Assembly (NCBI RefSeq): GCF_013927005.1
Contig: NZ_CP055930.1
Location: 2,666,001 to 2,730,000, forward strand
Length of the DNA: 64,000 bases
Direction: 5' to 3'
From: Enterobacter sp. RHBSTW-00175
Lineage (GTDB): Bacteria; Pseudomonadota; Gammaproteobacteria; Enterobacterales; Enterobacteriaceae
In this document: in pieces, positions 18,759 through 27,903 of the stretch
Numbering within the stretch: position 1 is the first letter of the stretch
How the letters are laid out: each line of letters starts with the position of its first letter
Notes under the pieces: generated by a model
The model's database searches: none
Seen by the model: the letters and a program-made list of their open reading frames with translations, nothing else
Told to the model about the DNA's origin: nothing
Program-made: the position numbers and the translations under genes

Positions 18759-19743
18759 TTTGCCATTAATGATCACGCTAGGGGTATTCGTGCTGGGCTA
18801 CCTCTACTGCCTGACGCAGTTCCCTGGCTTCGCCTCTACGCGCGTGATTTGCAACATTCTGACGGATAACGCCTTTTTAGGCATTATCGCCGTGGGGATG
18901 ACCTTTGTGATCCTTTCCGGCGGGATCGACCTCTCTGTGGGCTCAGTGATCGCCTTTACCGGGGTCTTCCTGGCGAAAGCGATCGGCTTCTGGGGCATTT
19001 CACCGCTGCTGGCCTTCCCGCTGGTGCTGGTGATGGGTTGTGCGTTTGGCGCCTTTATGGGGCTGCTTATCGACGCGCTGAAAATCCCGGCGTTTATCAT
19101 TACCCTCGCGGGGATGTTTTTCCTGCGCGGCGTGAGTTATCTGGTTTCGGAAGAGTCGATTCCGATTAACCACCCGGTGTATGACACGCTCTCAAGCCTG
19201 GCGTGGAAAATCCCCGGCGGGGGGCGTCTGAGCGCGATGGGCTTGCTGATGCTCGGCGTGGTGGTGATAGGTATCTTCCTGGCCCACCGTACCCGGTTTG
19301 GGAATCAGGTGTACGCTATTGGCGGCAGCGCGACCTCGGCAAACCTGATGGGGATCTCGACCCGCAGCACCACAGTTCGCATTTATATGCTCTCTACCGG
19401 GCTTGCCACACTTGCGGGCATTGTGTTCTCGATTTATACCCAGGCGGGCTACGCGCTGGCGGGTGTCGGGGTGGAACTGGATGCGATCGCGTCGGTGGTG
19501 ATTGGCGGCACACTGCTTAGCGGGGGCGTCGGAACGGTGCTCGGCACGCTGTTTGGTGTGGCCATTCAGGGGCTCATTCAGACGTATATTAACTTCGACG
19601 GCACACTCAGCTCCTGGTGGACGAAAATCGCCATCGGTATTCTGTTGTTCATCTTTATTGCGCTCCAGCGCGGCCTGACGGTGCTGTGGGAAAACCGCCA
19701 GAGCTCGCCTGTTACCCGAGTGAGTCCATCAGCAACAAAGTGA
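18745..19743 (+). CDS. yjfF: Galactofuranose ABC transporter permease YjfF
   Basis: A 332-residue second permease of the transporter. G-M-T-F-V-I-L-S-G-G-I-D-L-S-V-G near residue 50 is the same family block as in YtfT. The ATG inside the ytfT end (MIKRNLPLMITLG) matches the E. coli protein. It ends the conserved operon; an ERIC element follows 26 nt downstream. Confidence 0.96.
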   Translation: MIKRNLPLMITLGVFVLGYLYCLTQFPGFASTRVICNILTDNAFLGIIAVGMTFVILSGGIDLSVGSVIAFTGVFLAKAIGFWGISPLLAFPLVLVMGCAFGAFMGLLIDALKIPAFIITLAGMFFLRGVSYLVSEESIPINHPVYDTLSSLAWKIPGGGRLSAMGLLMLGVVVIGIFLAHRTRFGNQVYAIGGSATSANLMGISTRSTTVRIYMLSTGLATLAGIVFSIYTQAGYALAGVGVELDAIASVVIGGTLLSGGVGTVLGTLFGVAIQGLIQTYINFDGTLSSWWTKIAIGILLFIFIALQRGLTVLWENRQSSPVTRVSPSATK

Positions 19744-19768
19744 TAACACACTGAATTTGCTTAAAGTC

Positions 19769-19895
19769 TATACACAAAATTATTCACGTTGCATCAAGGC
19801 GGCAAGCCTGAGAATCCCCAGGAGCTTACTCAAGTAAGTGACTGGGGTGAGCAGACTCAGCCAACGCAGAGACAACTTGAAGGATGATGTGTATA
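19769..19895. repeat. ERIC element (127 bp)
   Basis: A 127-bp imperfect palindrome bounded by TATACACA and TGTGTATA. Its core contains GAATCCCCAGGAGCTTAC and AAGTAAGTGACTGGGGTGAG, the sequences targeted by the classic ERIC1R/ERIC2 primers. The length is canonical. Its right end overlaps the -35 region of the chemoreceptor promoter. Confidence 0.95.
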
Positions 19896-19920
19896 AACAT
19901 TTTCCGGTAGAGGCCGATAC
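19894..19920 (+). promoter_or_regulatory. Sigma-28 (FliA) promoter of the chemoreceptor gene
   Basis: TAAACATT-N11-GCCGATAC compares with the FliA consensus TAAAGTTT-N11-GCCGATAA. The spacing is exact, and TAAA and GCCGATA match fully. It lies 44 bp upstream of the chemoreceptor start and places that gene in the late flagellar regulon. Confidence 0.85.
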
Positions 19921-19964
19921 TCTTCTTTTATGCCCAGAAATATCTCGCTACCGGAAATAACATC

Positions 19965-21536
19965 ATGCTTAAAACGCTATCGATTCGTACCGGCTTGCTT
20001 TCGTTACTGGCCGTTATGACCCTTCTGCTGCTGATTGTCAGCGGTATTGGCATTTATGCCCTCACACAGAGTTCGACATCTCTCCAGCGCATCAACCACC
20101 TTCAGGGTGAGCAGATGGTGCAGCTTAATTCTGGCTATACGCTGATTTTACGTGCGCGCAACGAAGCCGGTCAGGCCGTCCGCATGATGGAGATCGGGAT
20201 GCTGGACGATGCGGCGAAATCGGTGAAAACCATTAACCAGGAAGTCGCCCAGGCGCAAAAAACGCTGAAAGGCGTGATTGACGGTGGCGTGGCGGATAAA
20301 CAGGGGCAGCAGCTTCTGGATAAGGTCGCAGCCAGCCTTGACGCCTATAACCAGCAGGGGATCACCCCAATGCTGAAAGCCCTGAACGAACAAAGCGCCG
20401 ACAGCTATTATGATTTGCTGGAGAACAAGCTCATCCCGGTGGCGAAGCAGTTTGATAACGACATGCAGGCGTTCCAGGTATGGAGCGAATCGCGCGGCAG
20501 GGCGGAAGTCGGCACTGTGCAGTCGAGCAAAAACCGGGTGCTGGTCCTGATTATCGTCGCGGCGCTGCTGACGGCGGGCATTATTGTGCTGGCGTGGCTG
20601 GCGCTGCGCCATATGTTGCTCAAGCCGCTCTCAGCCTCTATTGCCCAGCTTGAAAACGTGGCATCGGGCGATTTAACGCACAACCTGAATACATCCGCGA
20701 GCCAGGAATTTAACCGCCTTAACGCCGCCATTGAAGAGATGCGCCAGTCGCTGATGGGCTCGGTTCTGCGCGTGCGTGACGCCAGCTCGCAAATTGACAC
20801 CGGCAGCCGCGAGTTAACGGCGGGGAACATGAACCTTGCCCAGCGCACCGAATCTACTGCAACGTCGCTTGAGCAGACGGCCGCCAGTATGGAAGAGATC
20901 ACCGCCACGGTGAAACAAAACGCCGATAACGCCGAACAGGCGCATCAGATGGCGAAGTCGGTGTCTGATACCGCCGATCATGGCAGCGAAATGGTTTGCT
21001 ATGTGATTGAGAAAATGCGCGATATCTCAGGCAGTTCAGCCCGAATTGCGGATATTCTGAGTGTGATCGATGGCATTGCGTTCCAGACCAATATCCTGGC
21101 GCTGAACGCTTCCGTTGAAGCGGCACGCGCTGGCGAACAGGGACGTGGCTTTGCGGTAGTGGCCGGTGAAGTACGCAACCTCGCCAGCCGCAGTGCCGAC
21201 GCAGCGAAAGAGATCCGCACGCTTATCAGCGATTCGCAGACGCATGTGCACGAGGGAAGCGAACTGGCGCAGCAGGCAGGCGAAACCATGGATGAGATCG
21301 CAACAGAAGTGCTACGCATGACCAAACTGATGCGCGAGATTGCCAATGCCTCCCTGGAGCAGAGCCATGGCATTGAGCAGGTTAATATCGCGGTGAATCA
21401 GATGGACGAAACCGCGCAGCAAAATGCGGCGCTGGTACAGCAATCATCCGCGGCGACACGCTCGCTGGAAGAGCAGTCGCGCGAACTGATGGAAGCGATG
21501 TCATCATTCAAACTGACGACTCAGCCTGCGGCATAA
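19965..21536 (+). CDS. Methyl-accepting chemotaxis protein (Tar/Tsr-type topology)
   Basis: A 523-residue transmembrane chemoreceptor. TM1 is near residues 10-33, followed by a periplasmic four-helix sensor, TM2 near 190-215 (V-L-I-I-V-A-A-L-L-T-A-G-I-I-V-L-A-W-L), a HAMP segment, and the cytoplasmic coiled coil. The highly conserved hairpin tip (I-D-G-I-A-F-Q-T-N-I-L-A-L-N-A) is near residue 370. The C-terminus (F-K-L-T-T-Q-P-A-A) lacks the N-W-E-T/S-F pentapeptide that tethers CheR/CheB in Tar and Tsr, so it would depend on other receptors for efficient adaptation. E. coli has no receptor at this locus. The ligand is unknown. Confidence 0.92.
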   Translation: MLKTLSIRTGLLSLLAVMTLLLLIVSGIGIYALTQSSTSLQRINHLQGEQMVQLNSGYTLILRARNEAGQAVRMMEIGMLDDAAKSVKTINQEVAQAQKTLKGVIDGGVADKQGQQLLDKVAASLDAYNQQGITPMLKALNEQSADSYYDLLENKLIPVAKQFDNDMQAFQVWSESRGRAEVGTVQSSKNRVLVLIIVAALLTAGIIVLAWLALRHMLLKPLSASIAQLENVASGDLTHNLNTSASQEFNRLNAAIEEMRQSLMGSVLRVRDASSQIDTGSRELTAGNMNLAQRTESTATSLEQTAASMEEITATVKQNADNAEQAHQMAKSVSDTADHGSEMVCYVIEKMRDISGSSARIADILSVIDGIAFQTNILALNASVEAARAGEQGRGFAVVAGEVRNLASRSADAAKEIRTLISDSQTHVHEGSELAQQAGETMDEIATEVLRMTKLMREIANASLEQSHGIEQVNIAVNQMDETAQQNAALVQQSSAATRSLEEQSRELMEAMSSFKLTTQPAA

Positions 21537-21546
21537 TAATATCCTG

Positions 21547-21577
21547 CCCTGGTGCATTCTGTGCCAGGGTTTTATTT
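21547..21577 (+). terminator. Intrinsic terminator of the chemoreceptor gene
   Basis: CCCTGGTGC / GTGCCAGGG stem (two G-U pairs) with a 5-nt loop, followed by TTTTATTT. Confidence 0.8.
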
Positions 21578-21644
21578 GATACATTTATCGGTGATGCTGC
21601 CAACTTACTGATTTAGTGTATGATGGTGTTTTTGAGGTGCTCCA

Positions 21645-21920
21645 GTGGCTTCTGTTTCTATCAGCTGTCCCTCCTGTTCAGCTACTGACGGGGTGGTGCG
21701 TAACGGCAAAAGCACCGCCGGACATCAGCGCTATCTCTGCTCTCACTGCCGTAAAACATGGCAACTGCAGTTCACTTACACCGCTTCTCAACCCGGTACG
21801 CACCAGAAAATCATTGATATGGCCATGAATGGCGTTGGATGCCGGGCAACCGCCCGCATTATGGGCGTTGGCCTCAACACGATTTTCCGCCATTTAAAAA
21901 ACTCAGGCCGCAGTCGGTAA
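21645..21920 (+). CDS. insA: IS1 protein InsA
   Basis: A 91-residue DNA-binding protein of IS1 that represses transposition. It has a zinc finger (C-P-S-C ... C-S-H-C) at residues 9-35 and a helix-turn-helix. The start is GTG. The AAAAAAC slippery heptamer at 21896-21902 lets a fraction of ribosomes shift to -1 and make the InsAB' transposase. It differs from the remembered E. coli copy by one residue (F for L in N-T-I-F-R-H). Confidence 0.95.
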
Positions 21921-22342
21921 CCTCGCGCATACAGCCGGGCAGTGACGTCATCGTCTGCGCGGAAATGGACGAACAGTGGGGATACGTCGGGGCTAAATCG
22001 CGCCAGCGCTGGCTGTTTTACGCGTATGACAGGCTCCGGAAGACGGTTGTTGCGCACGTATTCGGTGAACGCACTATGGCGACGCTGGGGCGTCTTATGA
22101 GCCTGCTGTCACCCTTTGACGTGGTGATATGGATGACGGATGGCTGGCCGCTGTATGAATCCCGCCTGAAGGGAAAGCTGCACGTAATCAGCAAGCGATA
22201 TACGCAGCGAATTGAGCGGCATAACCTGAATCTGAGGCAGCACCTGGCACGGCTGGGACGGAAGTCGCTGTCGTTCTCAAAATCGGTGGAGCTGCATGAC
22301 AAAGTCATCGGGCATTATCTGAACATAAAACACTATCAATAA
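21839..22342 (+). CDS. insB: IS1 transposase reading frame InsB (frameshift partner of InsA)
   Basis: A 167-codon frame, expressed mainly as the C-terminal part of the InsAB' fusion by -1 frameshifting at 21896-21902. It carries the IS1-type D-D-E-like catalytic core (A-E-M-D-E-Q-W near residue 42, M-T-D-G-W near 100) and ends Y-L-N-I-K-H-Y-Q. The frame is intact. Confidence 0.95.
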
Positions 22343-22352
22343 GTTGGAGTCA

Positions 22353-22637
22353 TTACCCATTTATCGCGGCAATATTATCGTGAATATCACCCATTAATAT
22401 TTCCAGTGAGCTGGTTAAGGCTAATGCTTTTTCGGTGGGTTCCAGATACAAACCTTTACGGAAAAATAATGGCTCATTAAACAGTTGATTAAAACGCTTC
22501 AATGCCAGGCTCACCGCCGGGCGAGACATATCAAGGCGTATGGATGCTTTCGCCATGCTGCCACAACGAACAATTTCAATAAAAACAGGAATAAGATTTA
22601 AATCAATGCCGGTATTGGCACGAGAAAAGTTTTTCAT
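22353..22637 (-). pseudogene. LysR-family regulator remnant (HTH domain only), ending at IS1
   Basis: 94 codons of a LysR-type N-terminus. D-L-N-L-I-P-V-F-I-E-I-V is followed by the helix-turn-helix S-M-A-K-A-S-I-R-L-D-M-S-R-P-A-V-S-L-A-L and the wing L-F-N-E-P-L-F. The ATG follows CTGGAGC; a TTG ten codons upstream is an alternative. The frame ends 3 codons into IS1. Removing IS1 does not restore the gene: the sequence then reads into the chemoreceptor terminator and stops antisense to its end. The roughly 200-residue effector domain was therefore lost before IS1 arrived. It may be an inert fossil or still bind DNA as a small protein. Confidence 0.8.
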
Positions 22638-22754
22638 CTTAATTATGCTCCAGGGAATATTTGTCAAACTGTTATGGAAATAATGCAGGAGCAGCGCTGA
22701 ATATTAAAGCGTCATTTTTATATTCATTTATACGGTAAAATATATAAATGAGAA

Positions 22755-22775
22755 GGGGAGCCTGACTGGCTCCCC
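22755..22775 (-). terminator. fbp terminator
   Basis: GGGGAGCC-N5-GGCTCCCC stem 12 bp after the fbp stop (minus strand), followed by TTCTCATTTAT on that strand. Confidence 0.75.
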
Positions 22776-22787
22776 TGGAGAGAGGTG

Positions 22788-23786
22788 TTACGCGTCCGGG
22801 AATTCGCGGATGAAGCGTTCTACGTCTTCCACCATGTGGTTGTTGCCGACGAAGAACGAACGGCGCTGGTGCAGGCTTTCTGGCACGATATCCAGAATAC
22901 GCTCTTTACCATCGCTCGCTTTGCCGCCGGCCTGTTCGGCCAGGAACGCCATTGGGTTGCATTCGTACAGCAGACGCAGCTTCCCGTCCGGGTGGCTGGC
23001 GGTGCTTGGGTAAAGATAAATGCCGCCTTTCAGCAGGTTGCGGTGGAAGTCCGCCACCAGTGAGCCGATATAACGAGAGGTATATGGGCGCTGGGTGTTC
23101 TGATCCTCTTCCTGGCAGAATTTGATGTACTTCTTCACGCCAGTCGGGAATCGGATGTAGTTGCCTTCGTTAATGGAGTAGGTGTTGCCTTTCTCCGGGA
23201 AGCGCATACGCTCCTGGCTCAGGCAGAACACACCCAGTGACGGATCGTAGGTGAAGGCGTGAACACCGCAGCCGGTGGTGTACACCAGCATGGTGGATGA
23301 ACCGTAGACAACGTACCCCGCCGCAACCTGGTTGCTGCCCGGTTGCAGGAAGTCTTCTTCAGTCACCGGCGTGCCAACAGGCGTGACGCGGCGATAAATG
23401 GAGAAAATAGTGCCGACAGAAACGTTAACGTCGATGTTGGATGAGCCGTCCAGCGGATCCATCAGTACAACGTATTTTGCGTGCTCGCACCCTTCAAAAA
23501 CGACAATTTCATCTTCTTCTTCAGAGGCGATACCCGCAACGATGTCGCGTGCGCGCAGTGCAGCTTTCAGTTTTTCATTCGCGAACAGGTCGAGTTTCTG
23601 CTGAACCTCGCCCTGCACGTTTTCGGCACCGCTGGCACCCAGGATATCGACCAGACCGGCCTTGTTGATATCACGGTGGATGATCTTAGCGCCAAGCTTT
23701 ATCGCCGACAGCAAAGCAGTGAGTTCACCCGTAGCATGAGAAAACTCGTGCTGCTTTTCGACAATAAATTCACCTAACGTTTTCAT
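22788..23786 (-). CDS. fbp: Fructose-1,6-bisphosphatase class I
   Basis: A 332-residue gluconeogenic enzyme (same length as E. coli Fbp) converting fructose-1,6-bisphosphate to fructose-6-phosphate. The metal site shows E-E-E-D-E near residue 90 and [10 protein letters not shown] near 110. The sugar-phosphate segment [13 protein letters not shown] near 270 is present. It is divergent from mpl across 198 bp, as in E. coli. Confidence 0.98.
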
Positions 23787-23951
23787 AACACTTTCCCTGC
23801 ATCTTATGTGAGTAGAGCGATTGTATGTTCACTAAAACGACTAAAGCCCAACAATCTTAACAAACATTCAAATATTAGCGCAGAGGTGAATCGCGCCAGC
23901 AGGATACGGATTTTCCTGAAATGCATTTCACAGCCGCTGACATGTGAGTAA

Positions 23952-23966
23952 AATGTGCTCCACATT
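23952..23966. promoter_or_regulatory. Short inverted repeat upstream of mpl
   Basis: AATGTG-CTC-CACATT, 18 bp before the mpl start and just after a TAAAAT that could be a -10 box. It could be an operator or an initially transcribed hairpin; no regulator is suggested by the sequence. Confidence 0.3.
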
Positions 23967-23984
23967 GAAGAAGGATAGTGACGT

Positions 23985-25352
23985 ATGCGCATTCATATAT
24001 TGGGGATTTGTGGCACTTTCATGGGCGGGCTGGCAATGCTGGCGCGCTCGCTGGGCCATGAAGTAACAGGTTCGGACGCCAATGTGTATCCGCCGATGAG
24101 CACGCTTCTGGAGAATCAGGGCATCGACCTCATTCAGGGTTACGATGCCAGCCAGCTAGACCCGCAGCCGGATCTGGTCATCATTGGCAATGCCATGACT
24201 CGTGGCAATCCGTGTGTTGAAGCGGTGCTGGAACGCAATATTCCATACATGTCTGGCCCGCAGTGGCTGCACGATTTCGTTCTGCGCGATCGCTGGGTTG
24301 TGGCCGTTGCCGGTACGCACGGCAAAACCACGACTGCCGGGATGGCGACCTGGATCCTCGAAGCCTGTGGTTACAAGCCAGGTTTTGTGATCGGCGGCGT
24401 GCCGGGCAACTTCGACGTCTCTGCGCGTCTGGGTGAAAGCCCGTTCTTTGTGATTGAGGCCGATGAGTACGACTGTGCGTTCTTCGATAAACGTTCCAAG
24501 TTCGTACACTACTGCCCGCGCACGCTGATCCTCAATAACCTTGAGTTCGATCACGCGGACATCTTTGACGATCTGAAAGCTATCCAGAAACAGTTCCACC
24601 ATCTGGTGCGTATCGTCCCGGGCCAGGGTCGTATCATCCTGCCGGAAAACGACGTCAACCTGAAACAGACGATGGCAATGGGCTGCTGGAGCGAGCAAGA
24701 GCTGGTGGGCGAGCAAGGCCACTGGCAGGCGAAAAAACTCAATGCCGATGCCTCTGAGTGGGAAGTGTTGCTCGATGGCGAAAAAGTGGGTGAGGTGAAG
24801 TGGGGCCTGGTGGGCGAGCACAACATGCACAACGGTCTGATGGCGATTGCTGCGGCACGTCATGTGGGCGTTCTGCCTGTGGACGCGGCCAATGCGCTGG
24901 GTTCATTCGTGAATGCCCGTCGTCGCCTGGAGCTGCGCGGTGAAGCCTACGGCGTCACGGTATATGACGACTTCGCACACCACCCAACCGCCATTCTGGC
25001 GACGCTTGCTGCCCTGCGCGGTAAAGTCGGCGGAACGGCACGTATCCTGGCTGTGCTGGAACCCCGTTCAAACACCATGAAGATGGGCGTCTGTAAAGAC
25101 GATCTGGCGCCGTCTTTAGGACGTGCGGATGAAGTGTTCCTGCTGCAACCTCAGCATATTCCATGGCAGGTGGCGGAAGTTGCGGATGCCTGCATTCAGC
25201 CAGCCCACTGGCATGCCGATGTGGATACTCTGGCAGAGATGGTAGTGAAAGTGGCCCAGCCCGGTGACCATATCCTGGTGATGAGTAACGGCGGTTTTGG
25301 TGGGATCCATCAGAAGTTACTGGATCGCCTGGCAAGTAAAACGTTCGCGTAA
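23985..25352 (+). CDS. mpl: UDP-N-acetylmuramate:L-alanyl-gamma-D-glutamyl-meso-diaminopimelate ligase Mpl
   Basis: A 455-residue murein-recycling ligase of the Mur family. It joins recovered murein tripeptide to UDP-MurNAc with ATP. The N-terminal Rossmann-like domain has H-I-L-G-I-C-G-T-F-M-G-G. The central ATP site is A-G-T-H-G-K-T-T-T near residue 110. The C-terminal ligand domain carries Y-D-D-F-A-H-H-P-T near residue 327. It is the last backbone gene before the adhesin island. Confidence 0.97.
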   Translation: MRIHILGICGTFMGGLAMLARSLGHEVTGSDANVYPPMSTLLENQGIDLIQGYDASQLDPQPDLVIIGNAMTRGNPCVEAVLERNIPYMSGPQWLHDFVLRDRWVVAVAGTHGKTTTAGMATWILEACGYKPGFVIGGVPGNFDVSARLGESPFFVIEADEYDCAFFDKRSKFVHYCPRTLILNNLEFDHADIFDDLKAIQKQFHHLVRIVPGQGRIILPENDVNLKQTMAMGCWSEQELVGEQGHWQAKKLNADASEWEVLLDGEKVGEVKWGLVGEHNMHNGLMAIAAARHVGVLPVDAANALGSFVNARRRLELRGEAYGVTVYDDFAHHPTAILATLAALRGKVGGTARILAVLEPRSNTMKMGVCKDDLAPSLGRADEVFLLQPQHIPWQVAEVADACIQPAHWHADVDTLAEMVVKVAQPGDHILVMSNGGFGGIHQKLLDRLASKTFA

Positions 25353-25626
25353 CGTTTATCGCTTGTATTATTAGCGACACTTGAATATATTTTTCGTGGA
25401 AGTTTAGATTAAGTTAAATCATCTTAATTGCGATATTTCCTGGGGGAGAAATTCCCCGGGAGGTATTGCTATTCATTTCTCCAATCAATGATGATCAAAA
25501 ATCAATAAATAATATTGTTTTATTCTGAAAAGAGTAATTTCACGCTCAATTCGCCTTGAGAGTATACACATGGTTTATGGATAATAGCCTCTCATCCATT
25601 AATATTTTTCTCAGAGGTTAGTTTTT
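25353..25626 (+). promoter_or_regulatory. AT-rich leader upstream of the sii-like operon
   Basis: 274 bp with clearly lower GC than mpl. It contains a GC-rich hairpin-forming patch (CCTGGGGGAGAAATTCCCCGG around 25440-25460). Near 25539 and 25563, TTCACG and TATACA are 18 bp apart and could serve as -35/-10. A CTCAA/TTGAG inverted repeat spans 25545-25560. No ops (GGCGGTAG) element is seen. The promoter assignment is tentative. Confidence 0.35.
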
Positions 25627-26451
25627 ATGGAAGAAAGCAACCCGTGGCCAACGTTTGTTGATGCCTTCTCTACGGTATTGTGTATCTTTATATTTCTGAT
25701 GCTGGTCTTCGTGCTTAATAGTATGTTGATTATGTATGAAAGCTCGAAAAAAAGCTATGAAGCTCCTGCGCTGATTGAGCAAATTGCTAAATCATCATCT
25801 TCTACCGTTGCGAAGAGTGGCGGTGCGACACCTGACCAGCAAAATCTTAAGGATACGAGTGACGCAGCGCCAAGCCCTGCAACCGCCAGCAACAGTCAGT
25901 CTGAGTCCGCTCAGGCCCAACAACAACCGGCAGCATTGCTCTCTGAATCTGAAATGATGGCCTCCGCCTCATCCGCTGAAGCCAGCCAGGCAAACGTGGA
26001 GGGCAGTGCATCGGATGGTGAAAAGACGATGCAGGCGAACGCCGATGAGAACAAAAAGGGTGAGGTGATCAGACTGGCTGATAACCAGACTGCCGCATCG
26101 ATCAAAGGTCAGAACAGTGGGCGGTTTGATTCGCAGGACACCCCCCCGGTCTGGGGGATCAAAGGTAACCAGTTTGTTATTCACTTTAAAGGTCTGGAAC
26201 AGGGATATCCGGCCGAAGCTATTGAAGAAGTGAATAAGTGGTTGGGGGTAAATAAACCTTTGGTTATTACTGTTTATGCTCATCCAACAGAATCGATTGC
26301 TGTATCAGATGCTATGCGTTTGGCGTATGAGCGTGGGGTTATTCTTTTGAAAATCCTCAAAGGCAAATACCCACATGATGAAATATCTATTTCAGTTGTA
26401 AATGAATCAACAATGTTAAGTAACAGCGCTGTTATAACCCGGAGTGAATAA
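25627..26451 (+). CDS. siiA: SiiA-like inner-membrane protein (MotB-like proton-channel subunit)
   Basis: A 274-residue protein with one N-terminal membrane helix (about residues 14-36) preceded by P-T-F-V-D-A-F-S. Asp12 occupies the place of the proton-channel Asp known in Salmonella SiiA and MotB. A long Ser/Gln/Ala-rich linker (residues about 50-165) leads to a C-terminal OmpA/MotB-like peptidoglycan-binding domain (V-I-T-V-Y-A-H-P-T-E-S near residue 215). It is larger than Salmonella SiiA (about 210 residues), mostly because of the linker. With SiiB it should form a membrane complex that energises adhesin release or control. Confidence 0.82.
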   Translation: MEESNPWPTFVDAFSTVLCIFIFLMLVFVLNSMLIMYESSKKSYEAPALIEQIAKSSSSTVAKSGGATPDQQNLKDTSDAAPSPATASNSQSESAQAQQQPAALLSESEMMASASSAEASQANVEGSASDGEKTMQANADENKKGEVIRLADNQTAASIKGQNSGRFDSQDTPPVWGIKGNQFVIHFKGLEQGYPAEAIEEVNKWLGVNKPLVITVYAHPTESIAVSDAMRLAYERGVILLKILKGKYPHDEISISVVNESTMLSNSAVITRSE

Positions 26452-26457
26452 TTTTTT

Positions 26458-27903
26458 ATGAATTTTTTTAAAAGATACCATGCATTTATTCTGGCGCTGG
26501 TTTTTATGTTTTTACCTGCCGCAATATTATGCATACCTGCAATTTACGACTATGTGATTGATACATGGCACGTTGCTGCCTTTTACAGCTCAATTATTAT
26601 AGTGCTCTATTTAACAGGTTGCGGAACTGTTATTTTCTCGTTCATTGAAATTGCGAAATGTGTCAGCGTCCTGCGAAAGAAAAATGCCGAAAAGCACTCT
26701 TATCTGCTTGGCGACGCGAATAAGATCGTTTTCTCTCCTGCCCATGGTCTGGATGACGACACCATTGCCTCGCTTTACGAGAGCATGGATAACAGCGTTA
26801 ACCGCAAGCAGAACCAAAGCCTGGCGGGGGTGATGACCTGTGCAAACCTGTCAACCATGATTGGCCTGCTGGGAACGTTTGCTGGACTGTCGATGACAAT
26901 CGCTTCGGTTATCACGCTGCTTGAGAAATCTCAAATAACCGGCGGTAACGAGGCGGATATGCTGAGCATTATCGTCAACGTGGTTTCCTCGCTTTCTGAA
27001 CCGCTGAAAGGGATGAACACCGCGTTTGTCTCCTCTATTTACGGGGTGGTTAGCGCCATTCTGCTTAACGTTGTGTGTTCATTCTTGCGCGGTGAATTCG
27101 TCCGTTTATCGATCGATCTCCGTAATGCTCGCCTGGACTTTGTGCGTGAGTGCCGCGGGCGTAAAAAGCCTGTGGTTGAAAAGACAAAAACGCTGCGGAT
27201 CATCACCGATCTTGATGATGTCATTAAGGAATTCAAAGAGGGCATGTTTGCGTGGCAGGAACGTTTGTCTGGTGCCTTTAGCGAAAGTAATCGCAGTCTG
27301 AAGTCGCTGCTCGATACCAGTACTGAAGCGTCACGTAACAACGGGATGTTTTATGAACGTATTGTGAATGCCGTTCAGGAACAGACTGAGAGCATGGAAA
27401 AAATTGATCGTGGTATTTCGCTTAGTTATGCCACGCTGGGCTCTATTGAGCAGGGTATTCAGGAGAGTACTCAGTTCCTCAAAGGTCAGCATGAACAACT
27501 GGAAGCGATTGGCCTGAATCAAAATGCGATTTATTCAGGTCAGCAACAGCTTCAGAGTCAACTGGCGGAACAGACAGAAGCCGTTAGTACGGTGATTAGC
27601 CAGCAGGAAACGTTGCAGGAAGCCGTACACAGCGCCAGTGAAAGCATCAGCCATGTTGAGGCGACAGTCGGAGAGATGTCTGCCGTGGCCGATCGCCATT
27701 TTACCGCTCAGTCAGTGCAGATGCAGGATATGAGTGACACCGTTAAGGGGATGGAACAGGCCAACGCGCATCGTCATGTTGAAACGCTGGCCACGCTTGA
27801 AAGCCAATCTCAGACATTTGAACCACTGCTTGGGCAAATTGCAGGGATGCACAGAAGTTTGCAAAAGGAAATCAATGTCATTAAAGGGCAGGAAAATAAA
27901 TGA
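26458..27903 (+). CDS. siiB: SiiB-like inner-membrane protein (MotA-like)
   Basis: A 481-residue protein. Two N-terminal membrane helices (about residues 9-30 and 40-62) are followed by a cytoplasmic loop and two further helices (M-I-G-L-L-G-T-F-A-G-L-S-M-T near residue 140, and V-S-S-I-Y-G-V-V-S-A-I-L-L-N near 190) arranged as in MotA/TolQ/ExbB. The C-terminal 230 residues are a predicted coiled coil rich in Glu and Gln. The length is near Salmonella SiiB (about 464). Its stop overlaps the next start (ATGA). It pairs with SiiA. Confidence 0.82.
   Translation: MNFFKRYHAFILALVFMFLPAAILCIPAIYDYVIDTWHVAAFYSSIIIVLYLTGCGTVIFSFIEIAKCVSVLRKKNAEKHSYLLGDANKIVFSPAHGLDDDTIASLYESMDNSVNRKQNQSLAGVMTCANLSTMIGLLGTFAGLSMTIASVITLLEKSQITGGNEADMLSIIVNVVSSLSEPLKGMNTAFVSSIYGVVSAILLNVVCSFLRGEFVRLSIDLRNARLDFVRECRGRKKPVVEKTKTLRIITDLDDVIKEFKEGMFAWQERLSGAFSESNRSLKSLLDTSTEASRNNGMFYERIVNAVQEQTESMEKIDRGISLSYATLGSIEQGIQESTQFLKGQHEQLEAIGLNQNAIYSGQQQLQSQLAEQTEAVSTVISQQETLQEAVHSASESISHVEATVGEMSAVADRHFTAQSVQMQDMSDTVKGMEQANAHRHVETLATLESQSQTFEPLLGQIAGMHRSLQKEINVIKGQENK

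Larger units (their letters stand above)
21590..22357. mobile_element. IS1 (complete, 768 bp)
   Basis: Terminal repeats GGTGATGCTGCCAACTTA... and ...TAAGTTGGAGTCATTACC bound exactly 768 bp, the IS1 length. CATTTATC occurs directly before (21582-21589) and after (22358-22365) as an 8-bp target duplication; a shared G makes the boundary ambiguous by one base. insA and insB are intact. The duplication shows simple insertion rather than an adjacent deletion caused by this copy. Confidence 0.97.

Noticed and set aside
21590..22357. IS1 as one end of a composite transposon carrying nearby genes.
   Set aside because: There is only one IS1 copy in the window and it has its own target duplication.
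25353..25626. RfaH ops element expected by analogy with Salmonella SPI-4.
   Set aside because: No GGCGGTAG sequence is present in the leader; GGGAGGTATTG is too different.
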